Source: JALHNI01 sp965229305
Lineage (GTDB): Bacteria; Acidobacteriota; Terriglobia; Bryobacterales; Bryobacteraceae
Length of the DNA: 64,000 bases
Reading direction: 5' to 3'
NCBI GenBank assembly: GCA_965229305.1
Contig: CBDDIZ010000032.1
Span: 62,001 to 126,000, forward strand
Of the stretch, positions 40,897-50,346 are shown piece by piece. The translations under genes were made by a program, and so were the position numbers. How positions within the stretch are numbered: the stretch's first letter is position 1; each line of letters begins with the position of its first letter. The notes beneath the pieces are model-generated. The model ran no database searches. It had not been told where the DNA came from and saw only the letters and a list, made by a program, of their open reading frames with translations.

Positions 40897-43188
40897 TCAA
40901 CGTCGCCAGAAATCGCGGACGAGTAAGAGGTCGCTGCCCACCTGTTCGGCCTCACCCACAAAGGCGAATCGGCCGTCCGGGGAGATGGCCAGCCCGTCCG
41001 CGACCGGCTTCGGGAAGCGGTGGAGCGTCTGGGCGGGAGGCTGGGAGCCGGGCAGGAACTTGAGCGTATAGCGTCCGGAGTCTCCGGCGGAGATGTAATA
41101 AACCCCGTCGGCGGCCGGATGGTAGGAGCGGCGGAGGACGTCGTTGGCGACCGTGGCCTCCTCGTTCGTCGCAAGATTCAGCACTTTGAGCGAGGTGACT
41201 TTGGAGCGGTTGGCGGCAAACCAGAGTCGGTTGCGCGAACCGATCGGCGCGAAGCCACCCTTCCGGGAAACTTGTTGCGGGGAGCCGCCCCGGGAGGGGA
41301 TGCGCCAGATCTCGGGCCGGCCGGTGCGATCCGACGTGAAATAAATCGAGGCGCCGTCGTAGGACCAGGTGGGGACGACACCGAGGTCGGAAACGCCGGT
41401 GAGCGGTTCCAGTTTGCCGCCGCTGGCCGCGACGACATAAATGCGCGGCGCGCCGCCGGACCGGGAGTCGAAAGCGATGCGGCTGCCGTCGGGGGACCAG
41501 GCGGGCGATCCGGTGTTCGCGTGGCCGATGTTGGTGATCTGAGTGAGATTGGTGCCATCGACATTCGCCGCCCATACCTCCATGGGGCCCGAGCGGTTGG
41601 ACTCAAACACGACACGAGTGCCGTCGGGAGAGACTTTGGGATTGGTCTCCACGCGAGTGGAGTTGAGGACAATTTCCGGCGCCACCTCCGCGCCCCGCCG
41701 CACCGCTGCCAGATCGAGCCGGGCGACGTCGATATCCAGGCGCTCATGAACCAGGGCGAGTTCTCCGTGGGACGACATCGCGGCGTCGAGAATGCCAGGA
41801 CCGAGACTCGCGAGCATTCGCGGCGTCGCGCCGGCTTCGGCTTTGACGATCCAAAGATACTGCTCGGGATTGCGGTTGGAGGCGAAAAGAAGGTCTTCGC
41901 TGTCGGGCGTCCAGACGGGCGAGGCCACGTAAGCACTTTCAAACCCGGGCCACTGCAGCGTAACAATCTCGCCCTCGGTGCCGCCCTCGGGCTTCATCGA
42001 AATCAGAGAAACGTGGCCGATTCCGCGCCCGCGGTCGCGAACAAAGGCGACGCGCCGCCCGTCGGGCGAGTAAGTGGGATGGAGATCGTAGACGCCATCC
42101 TTGGTACGGGTAAGGAGCTTCATCGAGCCGGTGGCGACTTCGAGCTCCAGCAGGCCACTGACCTTTTCGGCGGTATCGTTACCCGAAAAGACGAGGCGCT
42201 TGCTATCGGGAGACCAGGTAAGGAAGCGGCTGTTGGGCGCCACACTCCACTGTTCAGCGAGCCGGCGCTCAGTACCGTTGGCGACCGACACGATCCAGAT
42301 GGAGGAAGTCTTACCGTCGGAACTACGGCAAAAGGCGATCCAGCGGCCGTCGGGCGACCAGGCAGGGCTGAAGTCGAGGTCCGGCGACTTGGTGAGGCGC
42401 GTAACCTCCGACGAGCCGACTTTCTTGACGTAGATGTCGTAGGCGTCCTGGTGCTTGCCATTCCAGGCAAAGGCGATCTGGGTACCGTCCGGGGAAAACG
42501 AGGGGCTGCCAACCAGGCCCGGTTCGCTGGTGAGCGGCTCGATCACGTAGGTGCTGCGAACGTCCGGCTCGGCGGGCTTTTGCAGTCGGCGGACACCGAA
42601 GTAGGCGACGAGCAAGACAAGAACGGCGGCCGAGAGGAGGACGGGGGCTCGGAACCAGGGTGGGGACTTGACCGCGGGCGCGATGGGCGGGGCGGCAGAT
42701 TCGGTTGGAGCATCGTTGAGCTCGGACGAGATCGGCACCACGGTAGGGTGGATCGGTACATCCTGAGCCGGGAGGACAGGCTGCGGAGTGCTGGCGGGTT
42801 CGGGGATCGTCGCAGGTGCCGGGGATTTCGCGAGCCCTTTGGGCGGCGCTGGAACCACGCGGACCGGCGCGATGAAGCGGTAGCCCACGCGCGGGATGGT
42901 CTCGACATAGCGCGGCGAGTCGGCGTCGTCGAGCAGGATCGTCCGAATGCGCCGGATGCAGCGATTCAAGCCCAGTTCAAAGTCGACAATTGTGTCGCCT
43001 TTCCAAACTTCCTGTTCCATCTCCTCACGCCGCACCAGTTCGCCGCCACGCGAGACGAGGAGTTTCAGAACCTGGGTGGGCTGGGGCGGGAGGCGGAGAA
43101 CCATACCGTTCTTGCGCAATTCGCCGGTTCTACCGGAGAGTTCAAACACCCCGAACTGATAGTTGACGTCTTGCCTGTCCGGTTCCAT
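40897..43188 (-). CDS. Membrane-anchored winged-helix regulator with TolB/WD40 beta-propeller (copy 1)
   Basis: 763 residues: an OmpR/ToxR-type winged helix (about 9-105, with NYQFGVFELSGRTGELRKNG, QPTQVLKLLVSRGGELVRRE, PRYVETIPRVGYRFIAPV), a Pro-rich linker, one membrane helix (about 185-205, VLLSAAVLVLLVAYFGV) and a periplasmic TolB-like propeller with repeats such as PSFSPDGTQIAFAW, PAWSPDGRWIAFCR and PTYSPDGRRVAFVR. The architecture predicts a one-component membrane regulator that couples an extracytoplasmic signal to DNA binding. The start at 43188 (MEPDRQDVNYQFG) matches the paralogue at 59890; the ORF can extend to 43239. It ends 171 bp from the serine hydrolase gene. Confidence 0.85.
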   Translation of the reverse strand: MEPDRQDVNYQFGVFELSGRTGELRKNGMVLRLPPQPTQVLKLLVSRGGELVRREEMEQEVWKGDTIVDFELGLNRCIRRIRTILLDDADSPRYVETIPRVGYRFIAPVRVVPAPPKGLAKSPAPATIPEPASTPQPVLPAQDVPIHPTVVPISSELNDAPTESAAPPIAPAVKSPPWFRAPVLLSAAVLVLLVAYFGVRRLQKPAEPDVRSTYVIEPLTSEPGLVGSPSFSPDGTQIAFAWNGKHQDAYDIYVKKVGSSEVTRLTKSPDLDFSPAWSPDGRWIAFCRSSDGKTSSIWIVSVANGTERRLAEQWSVAPNSRFLTWSPDSKRLVFSGNDTAEKVSGLLELEVATGSMKLLTRTKDGVYDLHPTYSPDGRRVAFVRDRGRGIGHVSLISMKPEGGTEGEIVTLQWPGFESAYVASPVWTPDSEDLLFASNRNPEQYLWIVKAEAGATPRMLASLGPGILDAAMSSHGELALVHERLDIDVARLDLAAVRRGAEVAPEIVLNSTRVETNPKVSPDGTRVVFESNRSGPMEVWAANVDGTNLTQITNIGHANTGSPAWSPDGSRIAFDSRSGGAPRIYVVAASGGKLEPLTGVSDLGVVPTWSYDGASIYFTSDRTGRPEIWRIPSRGGSPQQVSRKGGFAPIGSRNRLWFAANRSKVTSLKVLNLATNEEATVANDVLRRSYHPAADGVYYISAGDSGRYTLKFLPGSQPPAQTLHRFPKPVADGLAISPDGRFAFVGEAEQVGSDLLLVRDFWRR

Positions 43189-43339
43189 GGAGGGCGTACT
43201 CCCTCTAGGATACGTCAACGATGACCCGCAAGGCTCCATCGATCAAGCACTTAGACGCGCATAAACAAAGCAGGCAAAGGGCACCGGGGGCACCTTGGTT
43301 CGGGCGGACGGGTCAGCCATAGTGGGAGCACGGAAAACT

Positions 43340-43750
43340 ATGCCCATGATTGCCTGCTCCCGCCTTTTTGGCCGTTGCGCCTTTGCCTCCCTTTTCCTTG
43401 GACTGGTGGCGGCGCCCCAAGGCCGCGCCACCGATCTCTTGATTTCCCTGCCCGGACAGAAACCTGTCACGCGAAAGACGATTGTCTACTTGTGCGATAG
43501 CAATAGTGCGAAAGTGGGCTTGCCACCGACGGCGTTCGAGGTGGAGTACATCAATGGGAGCGGCAACAACCTGGCGACGGTGCCCATCTTCGGGAGCCGC
43601 ATCGTTTTCGCTAACGTGTCCTCGGCTTCCGGCGCGCGCTACGCCGCGCAGCAGTACATCTGGTGGGAGGCCGGGGGCACGGCTACGTTCTCAGTCGAGT
43701 CCGCCAACGGCAAGCAAACCTGTTCCTGCAAGCCGGTCGCGAAACGATAA
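43340..43750 (+). CDS. MliC-like (C-type lysozyme inhibitor) exported protein
   Basis: 136-residue secreted protein. Signal peptide within residues 1-32 (FASLFLGLVAAPQGRA). The mature part has the MliC pattern: TIVYLCDSNSAKVGLPPTAF, FEVEYINGSG, SSASGARYAAQQYIWWEAGG and TCSCKP at the end; the SGxRY block is the loop that plugs the lysozyme active site in the family. Start at 43340 or six bases later. It lies alone between a divergent regulator and a convergent large exported protein. Confidence 0.65.
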   Translation: MPMIACSRLFGRCAFASLFLGLVAAPQGRATDLLISLPGQKPVTRKTIVYLCDSNSAKVGLPPTAFEVEYINGSGNNLATVPIFGSRIVFANVSSASGARYAAQQYIWWEAGGTATFSVESANGKQTCSCKPVAKR

Positions 43751-43777
43751 AAAAAGCGGGGCTCGTCAGAGCCCCGC
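43749..43777 (-). terminator. Intrinsic terminator of the 43801-46611 gene
   Basis: Minus strand: perfect 9-bp stem GCGGGGCTC/GAGCCCCGC (43769-43777 with 43756-43764), loop TGAC, then TTTTTTT (43749-43755). It lies between convergent genes, and the hairpin may also slow transcription from the MliC side. Confidence 0.88.
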
Positions 43778-43800
43778 GCCAGTTGACCGATGGGATTGAA

Positions 43801-46611
43801 TTAAGGCAGCACGCAGCCGCCGTAGCCATACTGAGGGGTGTTGCCACCGGAGCGAATGGGCAGACCGCCCATCGTGAACCAGAGGTCCTTCGGCATGGCA
43901 AGTTGCCCGTTGAGTTGATCGCCACCGAAGAGCAAGGCGCCGACGTCGTAGCGAGGAGTGGCGACGGACATCCCCTTCTGGTTCTGGTTCAGAATGGGGG
44001 CGGCAATCTGGTAGAGGTCGTATTTGCCGTTGGGGGGGAAGCTCGGGAAGGCGGCCGCAGTGCTCGGCGGCGGCGAGTCCGTGTAGACCATCTTGCAGAC
44101 CGGGTCACAGCCGCCCAAGGAGTTACAGGGTTCAGTCATCGAGCCGACCTGAGTGGACTTGGTGACATTGGTGAACCAGTAAGCATCGTGCGAATAGTAG
44201 GTACGCATGAAGGTTGTGTAGAAGAACCGGTTGGCTCCCAACATGAGCGTGGGCGAGTGATCGAGCACCGAATAGTCGTCGATGCCCCATTTGTTCTGGA
44301 TGGACAGGCTGAGGGTCTGCAGCCGGTTCCAGTCGGACACGGCGAGGTCGAGGATCTGGTCGTAGGCCCGATCCGCATGACCAACCCAGGTGACGTAGTT
44401 GACAACGAAGTCATTGATCGTGGTGTTGACGCCGTAGCCGGGCGTCGGCAGGCCGTTGTTGTTCACGTCCATCGCGCCGGTGGAGCCGACGGCGATCACC
44501 AGGGTGCCCAATAGCCCTTCAATCGGAGCCAACAGGGGATTGTCGGCAGTCATGGGATTGGGAGTGAGCGCCGAGGATTGGTAAACGAGATCGTCAAAGC
44601 TGAACCCGAGACGAGCCGTCTTATTGACGTAGGGCAGTTTGTTGAGCGTGATCGTGTTGCTGGTGACCCAAGCCGGCATCCAGGCGTTGTCGTTCTGGAT
44701 CATCCGCCCGAGCAGATTGGCGCCCGTGGTGCTGGTGCCGAAGAAGGGCAGGACCTGGGCGAGCGCGGTGATCTCGGCCCGGAGTTGGCGAGCGACATCC
44801 GTCAGGTCCGTGCGGCTGAAGGTATACACTTCGCGCGTATCGGGATTGGTGTAACTGCCACCGCTCGGGTAAGCGGTGTAAGCCGGATCCTGATCGGGCT
44901 TCACGCCGAGAAGCAGATTGCTGGCTGAATTGGTGTAGACGTAACGGAGATCGTCGGTGGGGCCGGCGGGCAACTGATTCGGCCAGACGGTATGCAGGAT
45001 GCGATTGCTTAGATACTTGTAAGCGTTGACACGTCCGGCGGTGTCCATCATCGGCCAGGCGGAACTGGAGAGCCAGATGGTTTTCAGGAAGCTGGGGTCG
45101 ATCGGCGTGTTGGTGGAGAGGTTGGCCTGAGCCGTGTAGATCGGGCGGAAGAGGTAGTACTTGTCTCGTCCGAGCGAGCCCACCAGTTGCGCTCGCTGAC
45201 CATTGTCACTGGGGCTGATCGAGAACGGCACGCGGCGATTGGGAAGCGCGATCGCCACCGTCGGATCGGGCGTGATAAGCGCGGCTATCGTCGACTGGTC
45301 AGTATTCAGGGACTGAATCGTGGGATAAGGGATGCCCATCGAAGCGAGCGTGGTGACCAGCGGAGTTTGACCATAGGCCGGCGCGAACTGGGCGTGGCGG
45401 CCCCAAGCGACGACGAAGGCCATTTGCCGCCACGTGAGGCCACTCAGCAGCTTGTTCATCGCCTGTATGTCGTTGTTGTTGGTTGCACTATAGACAATGC
45501 CCTGCGTACCAGCCAGCGGAGCGAACGTGTTGCGGGAAAACGGCAGCACCCAGAACCCAACGGGAACATTGCTGGTGGGCGGCGGGGTGTAGGTCTGGCC
45601 ATCGAGCACAATCTTCTTGTTCGGACCGTCAATCGAGTAGGAGACATAGTCAGCCGGATGATAGTCGAAGAGGCTGTGGCCATTGCGCGTGAGCACGCCG
45701 AGGATCTGCGCCAAGGCGGTGTCGTTCACTTCATAGCCCGTATTGTAGGACTCGTAGGCGACGCCATACGGAGCCGTGCCGATGCCGAGCGCCATGTAGC
45801 CATAAGGGGCTTCCGGCGAAAGAGAATTGCTGCGGAAGTCCGTGCCGCCGATCGGCAGCATGTTCAGATTCTGCCAGTCGGCGTTGTAAGTGGAGTTGGT
45901 GCCGAAGACCGCGAATTGAGTTACCGGAACGGCCTTCAACGCGGCATCGACGTTGGGGGTGTTGAGGCAGGTGGTGGCCACCTCGTCAAGCGTGTTGCGA
46001 TCGATCTGGACGAGCGTGTAGCGGAAGCCGCGGCTGCCACACAACGGCGGCTGAGCGGGATAGTTGCGAGTGGTGCCATGGAGTCCGTTGTTCGAGATGC
46101 TGAACCAGGGCTCGCCGGTGCTGCGATAGCCGCCGGGGGTGAGGGTGACGAAGTTGTAGTTCGGTTGGAGATATTGGGAATCGTTCGCTCCCACCCCACC
46201 GGTGGGGAGAGCGGCAGACCAAGTGAACTCCACCCGCGTGCGGTAGATGCTGCCGCCCCAGCCTTTCACGCGCAGACGGACGACGTTCTGGCCCTTGAGC
46301 AGGCCATCGGCGGGGGTGAGCAAAGCGGACTCGGTGCACACCGTTCCGCGGCAGCCGCGGTTGCCGACGAACCGGCTGGCAATGTCTTTGCCGTTCAGGG
46401 TGGCCGTGAAGCTCAGGCGGATCGCGGCAGGCTGGATCTTCATCTCCACCTGGACACTTTGACCGCGGACAGTGGCGCCCTGCGCGGGGCTGGTGATCTC
46501 CAACAACGGAGCGCGACGGGCATCGTGCGGGGCGGAGGGTGCGGAGTACCCCAGCGTGACCAGCGCGAGTAACGCGACCGGATAGCGGGAGGCCCATATT
46601 TTGTTTTGCAT
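43801..46611 (-). CDS. Very large exported protein of unknown function
   Basis: 936 residues with an N-terminal signal (YPVALLALVTLGYSAPSA). Residues about 35-130 form an Ig-like or glucodextranase-type beta domain (LLEITSPAQGATVRGQSVQV, KGQNVVRLRVKGWGGSIYRT). The remaining 800 residues match nothing I recognise. They are rich in Asn, Tyr, Thr and Pro, with Cys pairs (VGNRGCRGTVC, CNSLGGCDPVCK) and a long region of short helices and loops. No catalytic triad or repeat array is evident. The ATG at 46611 follows AAAGGA; the alternative start at 46629 lacks one. It has a 200-base leader with two hairpins and its own terminator. Its neighbour upstream is the glucanase-like gene. Confidence 0.7.
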   Translation of the reverse strand: MQNKIWASRYPVALLALVTLGYSAPSAPHDARRAPLLEITSPAQGATVRGQSVQVEMKIQPAAIRLSFTATLNGKDIASRFVGNRGCRGTVCTESALLTPADGLLKGQNVVRLRVKGWGGSIYRTRVEFTWSAALPTGGVGANDSQYLQPNYNFVTLTPGGYRSTGEPWFSISNNGLHGTTRNYPAQPPLCGSRGFRYTLVQIDRNTLDEVATTCLNTPNVDAALKAVPVTQFAVFGTNSTYNADWQNLNMLPIGGTDFRSNSLSPEAPYGYMALGIGTAPYGVAYESYNTGYEVNDTALAQILGVLTRNGHSLFDYHPADYVSYSIDGPNKKIVLDGQTYTPPPTSNVPVGFWVLPFSRNTFAPLAGTQGIVYSATNNNDIQAMNKLLSGLTWRQMAFVVAWGRHAQFAPAYGQTPLVTTLASMGIPYPTIQSLNTDQSTIAALITPDPTVAIALPNRRVPFSISPSDNGQRAQLVGSLGRDKYYLFRPIYTAQANLSTNTPIDPSFLKTIWLSSSAWPMMDTAGRVNAYKYLSNRILHTVWPNQLPAGPTDDLRYVYTNSASNLLLGVKPDQDPAYTAYPSGGSYTNPDTREVYTFSRTDLTDVARQLRAEITALAQVLPFFGTSTTGANLLGRMIQNDNAWMPAWVTSNTITLNKLPYVNKTARLGFSFDDLVYQSSALTPNPMTADNPLLAPIEGLLGTLVIAVGSTGAMDVNNNGLPTPGYGVNTTINDFVVNYVTWVGHADRAYDQILDLAVSDWNRLQTLSLSIQNKWGIDDYSVLDHSPTLMLGANRFFYTTFMRTYYSHDAYWFTNVTKSTQVGSMTEPCNSLGGCDPVCKMVYTDSPPPSTAAAFPSFPPNGKYDLYQIAAPILNQNQKGMSVATPRYDVGALLFGGDQLNGQLAMPKDLWFTMGGLPIRSGGNTPQYGYGGCVLP

Positions 46612-46705
46612 TGAGTTTGTTCCTTTCATGGCGTAGGCGGGCGTTGAACCTTCCTGAAAGAACTGGGGGCAGCAGGGGGTGGGAGATGATCAGGGGCCAG
46701 CAGAA

Positions 46706-46733
46706 TTTCCGGGAGAAGTTTCATGCCCGGAAA
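46706..46733. repeat. Inverted repeat in the leader of the 46611 gene
   Basis: TTTCCGGG (46706-46713) and CCCGGAAA (46726-46733) form a perfect 8-bp stem with a 12-nt loop. It lies about 95 bases upstream of the ATG and directly after the terminator-like hairpin of the preceding gene. It may be an operator or an RNA leader structure. Confidence 0.5.
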
Positions 46734-46791
46734 CAGGAAAGAGCCAACGCCAGCTACCCACGCCAGAAAGGCGGGGCAGAGACGTTGGCTC
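46729..46791 (-). terminator. Likely intrinsic terminator of the 46811-48925 gene
   Basis: Minus strand: GAGCCAACG (46783-46791) pairs with CGTTGGCTC (46741-46749), 9 bp with a long, partly structured loop, followed by TTTCCTGTTTCC (46729-46740). It is 20 bp downstream of the stop. Confidence 0.55.
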
Positions 46792-46810
46792 CGACGGACG
46801 GCTCAACCAC

Positions 46811-48925
46811 TCAGTGCGCAGCGCAAGGGTGGTCGCAGATGGCAGCCGAAACGATGTTCGAGGCAGCCCCGCCGACGCTGAGCTTCACCGGTACGGAGAG
46901 GCCGCGCTGGCCGCCGGCAGGGACTCGCACGCGCACTTGATAGTAGCCGACGCTTCCCGGGGACAGTCCCGCATAGACGACTGGAGCATTCACGCCCCCC
47001 ACCGACACTGAAGGGGTGAGGATGGTGGTCTGCGTCATGTTCAAAGCGGCGGGAGCGCCGGTGCCCGGGCTGTGGTTCACCGGTCCCAGCCCCGTGGCGT
47101 AGATCACGAGCTCTTCACCGGTGGTAGCGGGATGACGGGCGTCGGCGATTTGCCCTTGCAAGTCGAAGATGAGGCCCTGGCGCGTGCCGATGTCCGTCAT
47201 GAACAGACCGGGGGCGAACGCCGCCAGGCGTACCGGGAAGGGCCCGCGCTCCCCATCCGGGCCGATCACCATCACGCTCTCGAGGGCAGTGTCGCCCAGT
47301 TCCCACGGCACCTGGAAGGCCGCCACCTGAGAATTCGCCAGGAACAAAGGGGCGTGCAGGCCGTTGTTGAAACGCACCGTCAGGCCCGGTAACTGCGAAG
47401 GGAGCGGCACGCCCGAACCAGGCGCAGAGACGTCATAGCCGGTGGGTAGATCGCCCCACAGCACGGCAATGCTACCGGGAGCGATTCGTTCACCAGCGGC
47501 GTAGGTGGCCGCGTTGGCGATGACGATCTTCGGGCCGGGCACGTCAACCACCGGCTTCACATCGCTCAAGACCGAGAGCGTCAAGGTAGAGCCGGCCACC
47601 AGCCTCGCCGAAGGAGCCTGCAGCCGGTCCAGAAACGGAAGGCTGTAGGTCTCCGCGGCGTTGGCCAGCAGCGAAGCGTAGCGATCATAGCGACCGTCGT
47701 TGTTCGGCTCGGCGGCTGCGAAGCAACTGGTCACGGTGAGCGCCGGCACTTTGATGCCATCGGGGCGATTGCCGAACCAGGTCCACGAGGGCGATTCGCC
47801 GATCGTCGAGCCCGGCAGTGACGGATTGTCGACGGTGCTGCCGACCAAGCCCAAATTCAGGCCGGTCAGGAAGTCCGTATTAATGCGGGCGACGACGCTG
47901 TTCACATTGGAGCCGGCCAACAGCGAGTACTCGACGTTGTGACGGCTGATGGCGGAATCGGTGAGGTTGGCCACCCGCATCAGAATCGTGAGCGGCAACG
48001 GTCCGGCTCCGTTGTTCACGGTGCCGTTGAGGACGAGGTCGCCCGCGTTGATGGCGGTGCCCAGCAACTGGTAGGGCGTGGCGGCAAAGGTCGCCTTGAC
48101 GCTGTAGGTCTGCAGTTTGCCGTCCGGCAGGAGGCCATTGTTGCCCGCGATGAGAGTGTCCACGGGCAAGCCAGGGGTCAAGCGGTGACGGGTGCGCAGG
48201 TAAGTGAGGTAGTTGGCGTAGCTGGGGTAAACGGTCGCTCCCGCCGCGTTCTTGGGACGTACGGTGCCCGGCCCCAGGATGCGAATCACGTTGCCGGTGT
48301 AGGTTTCCGTTTTCACTTCGACGCCATGCCGGCCCGTGACGATCGCGCCCTGGGGGTTGGCAAGAGTCAACGGCGCGAAGGACGAGAGCCGGCCCAAACC
48401 TTCAAAGGCGACAGCGGCATCCTGATGCCAAGTCAGTTTCGACGCAGGAATCCCTCCGCCCTGCGCGGTGATTTGCAGGGGAACGCCGAAGAACTCCTGG
48501 GAAGTGAGGTGCGCTTCGCCGCGATTGGGCTCACGGCTGGCGTAGTTGAGCTCAAACTGGTCCCAACGGGTCGCGAAGTCGCTACGGGTGGGGTCGGAGT
48601 AGTTCGCCGCGTACTGATTGGCGGCCGACGGGGAACTGAGCGGCGAGCCCAGGGAAACATAGACGCGAATGCGATCCGCCTTGCGCACGGCGACGCCGGA
48701 GTTCAGTTGGTCGAGGGTATACGTGACGCCTTTCGCGATGGTCGCGCCACCGCGGAGGTTGGTGGCGTCCAGCACGCCGGCTCCGCCGAAGGCGATGTAG
48801 ACCGGGGCAATGGTGGTGTCCGGGCGGAGGCTCGCGAACTTCAGCAGCAGCGGCGGATCGGCGGTCTGCGCGCTCGCAATTCCGGCCATCCCGGCGCAAA
48901 GCAGAAGGAGAGTGATCGATTTCAT
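46811..48925 (-). CDS. Exported GH64/beta-1,3-glucanase-like protein with Solibacter-type C-terminal domain
   Basis: 704 residues. Signal peptide MKSITLLLLCAGMAGIASAQ. The N-terminal 400 residues resemble the GH64/thaumatin-like fold: PVYIAFGGAG, RIRVYVSLGSPL (about 85), DQFELNYA and the conserved HLTSQEFFGVPLQI (about 140), where family members have the catalytic acid and the first beta-sheet. The C-terminal 240 residues are TIGR03437-like (IANAATYAAGERIAPGSIAV, ELVIYATGLGPVNHSPGT, GYYQVRVRVPAGGQ). If active it would cleave beta-1,3-glucans such as fungal cell wall. The glucanase assignment is by pattern only. Confidence 0.6.
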   Translation of the reverse strand: MKSITLLLLCAGMAGIASAQTADPPLLLKFASLRPDTTIAPVYIAFGGAGVLDATNLRGGATIAKGVTYTLDQLNSGVAVRKADRIRVYVSLGSPLSSPSAANQYAANYSDPTRSDFATRWDQFELNYASREPNRGEAHLTSQEFFGVPLQITAQGGGIPASKLTWHQDAAVAFEGLGRLSSFAPLTLANPQGAIVTGRHGVEVKTETYTGNVIRILGPGTVRPKNAAGATVYPSYANYLTYLRTRHRLTPGLPVDTLIAGNNGLLPDGKLQTYSVKATFAATPYQLLGTAINAGDLVLNGTVNNGAGPLPLTILMRVANLTDSAISRHNVEYSLLAGSNVNSVVARINTDFLTGLNLGLVGSTVDNPSLPGSTIGESPSWTWFGNRPDGIKVPALTVTSCFAAAEPNNDGRYDRYASLLANAAETYSLPFLDRLQAPSARLVAGSTLTLSVLSDVKPVVDVPGPKIVIANAATYAAGERIAPGSIAVLWGDLPTGYDVSAPGSGVPLPSQLPGLTVRFNNGLHAPLFLANSQVAAFQVPWELGDTALESVMVIGPDGERGPFPVRLAAFAPGLFMTDIGTRQGLIFDLQGQIADARHPATTGEELVIYATGLGPVNHSPGTGAPAALNMTQTTILTPSVSVGGVNAPVVYAGLSPGSVGYYQVRVRVPAGGQRGLSVPVKLSVGGAASNIVSAAICDHPCAAH

Positions 48926-49052
48926 GGTGGTTCCTTTCCCGTAGTGGCTGCTGGTGCCGGTTGCGCCTGCACGATGCGGCCGAAAATGTTTGGGCCGGCG
49001 TCTTCCGCGAGCGGGTTACGAAGCCCGCGGTGAGCGTCAGGGCCGACGATGA

Positions 49053-50309
49053 CTACGCCGCGAGGTCGCGTCCTTTGCGCTCCGGCCCCAGGCAGGAGAC
49101 GATCGCGGCGAGGACCAGGGCGCTGCCGGCGGTGATGGCCATGGCGTTCGAATAGGGCATCCTTTCGGCGGCCAAGGCCTGAAGGTAAACGATGGCGCTG
49201 GCGGCCAGCGCGCCCATCTGATAAGCGAAGCCCGGCAACGAGCCGCGAACGGCGTTCGGCGAAAGTTCGGCTAGATGGGCCGGCACGACGCCCCAGGCAC
49301 CCTGCACCAGAAACTGCATGAGCCAGGCGCCGCCGATCGTCAGGGCGAGCGTGGGGGCGAAGGCCCACAGCGGCACGATGAGCACCGCCAAACCGAAGGC
49401 CAGCGCCATCGCGCGGCGGCGGCCGAGACGATCGGAGAGATAACCGATCGCCATCGCGCCGAACAACGTTCCGGTGAGCGCCAACGCCGAGACGGCGGAG
49501 CGCATCGTGGGAGAGAGGCCCCACTGGCGCTGGAGAAAGGTGGGATACATATCCACCGTGGCGTGCCCGGCCAGATTCAGGGCCGCCAGCAGGCCGATCA
49601 GCGAGCCGAGCAGCGCCCGATGACGATAGAGTTCGCCAAGAATCTCGCGGAAGGTACGCCGCTCCTGGGCCTGCCAGACCTCGGATTCGTTGACGCGCAA
49701 GCGAACCACCAAGGCGAGCAGCGCCGGGAGTCCCCCGATGAAGAAGAGCGGCCTCCAGCCCCAGGTGTCGAAGAAGAAGTAGTAACAACCCGCTGCCAGC
49801 AGGTTCCCCATCGCGTAGCCCTGTTGCAGGAGCCCCGAAACGAAGCCTCGGCGAGCGGCGGGCGCGCCCTCCATCACGAGCGAGGATCCGACGCCCCATT
49901 CGCCGCCTAGGCCAATGCCGAATAGCGCCCGGAGGATCAGAAAGGACGTGTAATTGGGCGCGAAGGCCGTGGCCACCTCGACGGCTGAGTAGAACAGAAG
50001 ATCGAGCATGAGCGGCAGGCGCCGGCCGAAGCGGTCGGCGAGCAGCCCGAAGACAATCGCCCCCACAGGCCGGAAGGCAAGAGTGAGCGTCAGAGACAGG
50101 GCGATGTCGGAGTCCTTCCGGTGGAACTCGCCGGCAATCGCCGTCAGGCAGTACACCACAAGGAAGAAGTCAAAGGCATCCAACATCCAGCCGAGATAGC
50201 CGGAGGCCACCGCAAAGCGATAGCTGCCCGAAGCGGGGGTGGAAGCCGCGAGCGCCCCCACACTGGCCGCTGGGCGCGCCGGGAACAGACGAGACAAAAT
50301 GGGTGACAT
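49053..50309 (-). CDS. MFS transporter, SHS/AAHS-type
   Basis: 418-residue major facilitator with 12 helices. The signature GYLGWMLDAFDFFLVVY in helix 1 (two Asp residues) and FGLLADRFGRRLPLM (motif A) after helix 2 are typical of carboxylate and aromatic-acid/H+ symporters (lactate/sialate or benzoate type). A second motif-A-like loop, GYLSDRLGRRRAMAL, lies between helices 8 and 9. It is transcribed toward the glucanase-like gene (127-bp gap), 37 bp after the end of the giant exported protein gene; a shared transcript is possible. Substrate unknown; probably a monocarboxylate. Confidence 0.85.
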   Translation of the reverse strand: MSPILSRLFPARPAASVGALAASTPASGSYRFAVASGYLGWMLDAFDFFLVVYCLTAIAGEFHRKDSDIALSLTLTLAFRPVGAIVFGLLADRFGRRLPLMLDLLFYSAVEVATAFAPNYTSFLILRALFGIGLGGEWGVGSSLVMEGAPAARRGFVSGLLQQGYAMGNLLAAGCYYFFFDTWGWRPLFFIGGLPALLALVVRLRVNESEVWQAQERRTFREILGELYRHRALLGSLIGLLAALNLAGHATVDMYPTFLQRQWGLSPTMRSAVSALALTGTLFGAMAIGYLSDRLGRRRAMALAFGLAVLIVPLWAFAPTLALTIGGAWLMQFLVQGAWGVVPAHLAELSPNAVRGSLPGFAYQMGALAASAIVYLQALAAERMPYSNAMAITAGSALVLAAIVSCLGPERKGRDLAA

Positions 50310-50346
50310 GGCGTTGGACCTTAACCGACCATCGGGCGCGTGAGCC

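Noticed and set aside
46090..46105. GTTC-N8-GAAC inside the 936-residue protein gene
   Set aside because: Coding, no TTGAAC half-site.
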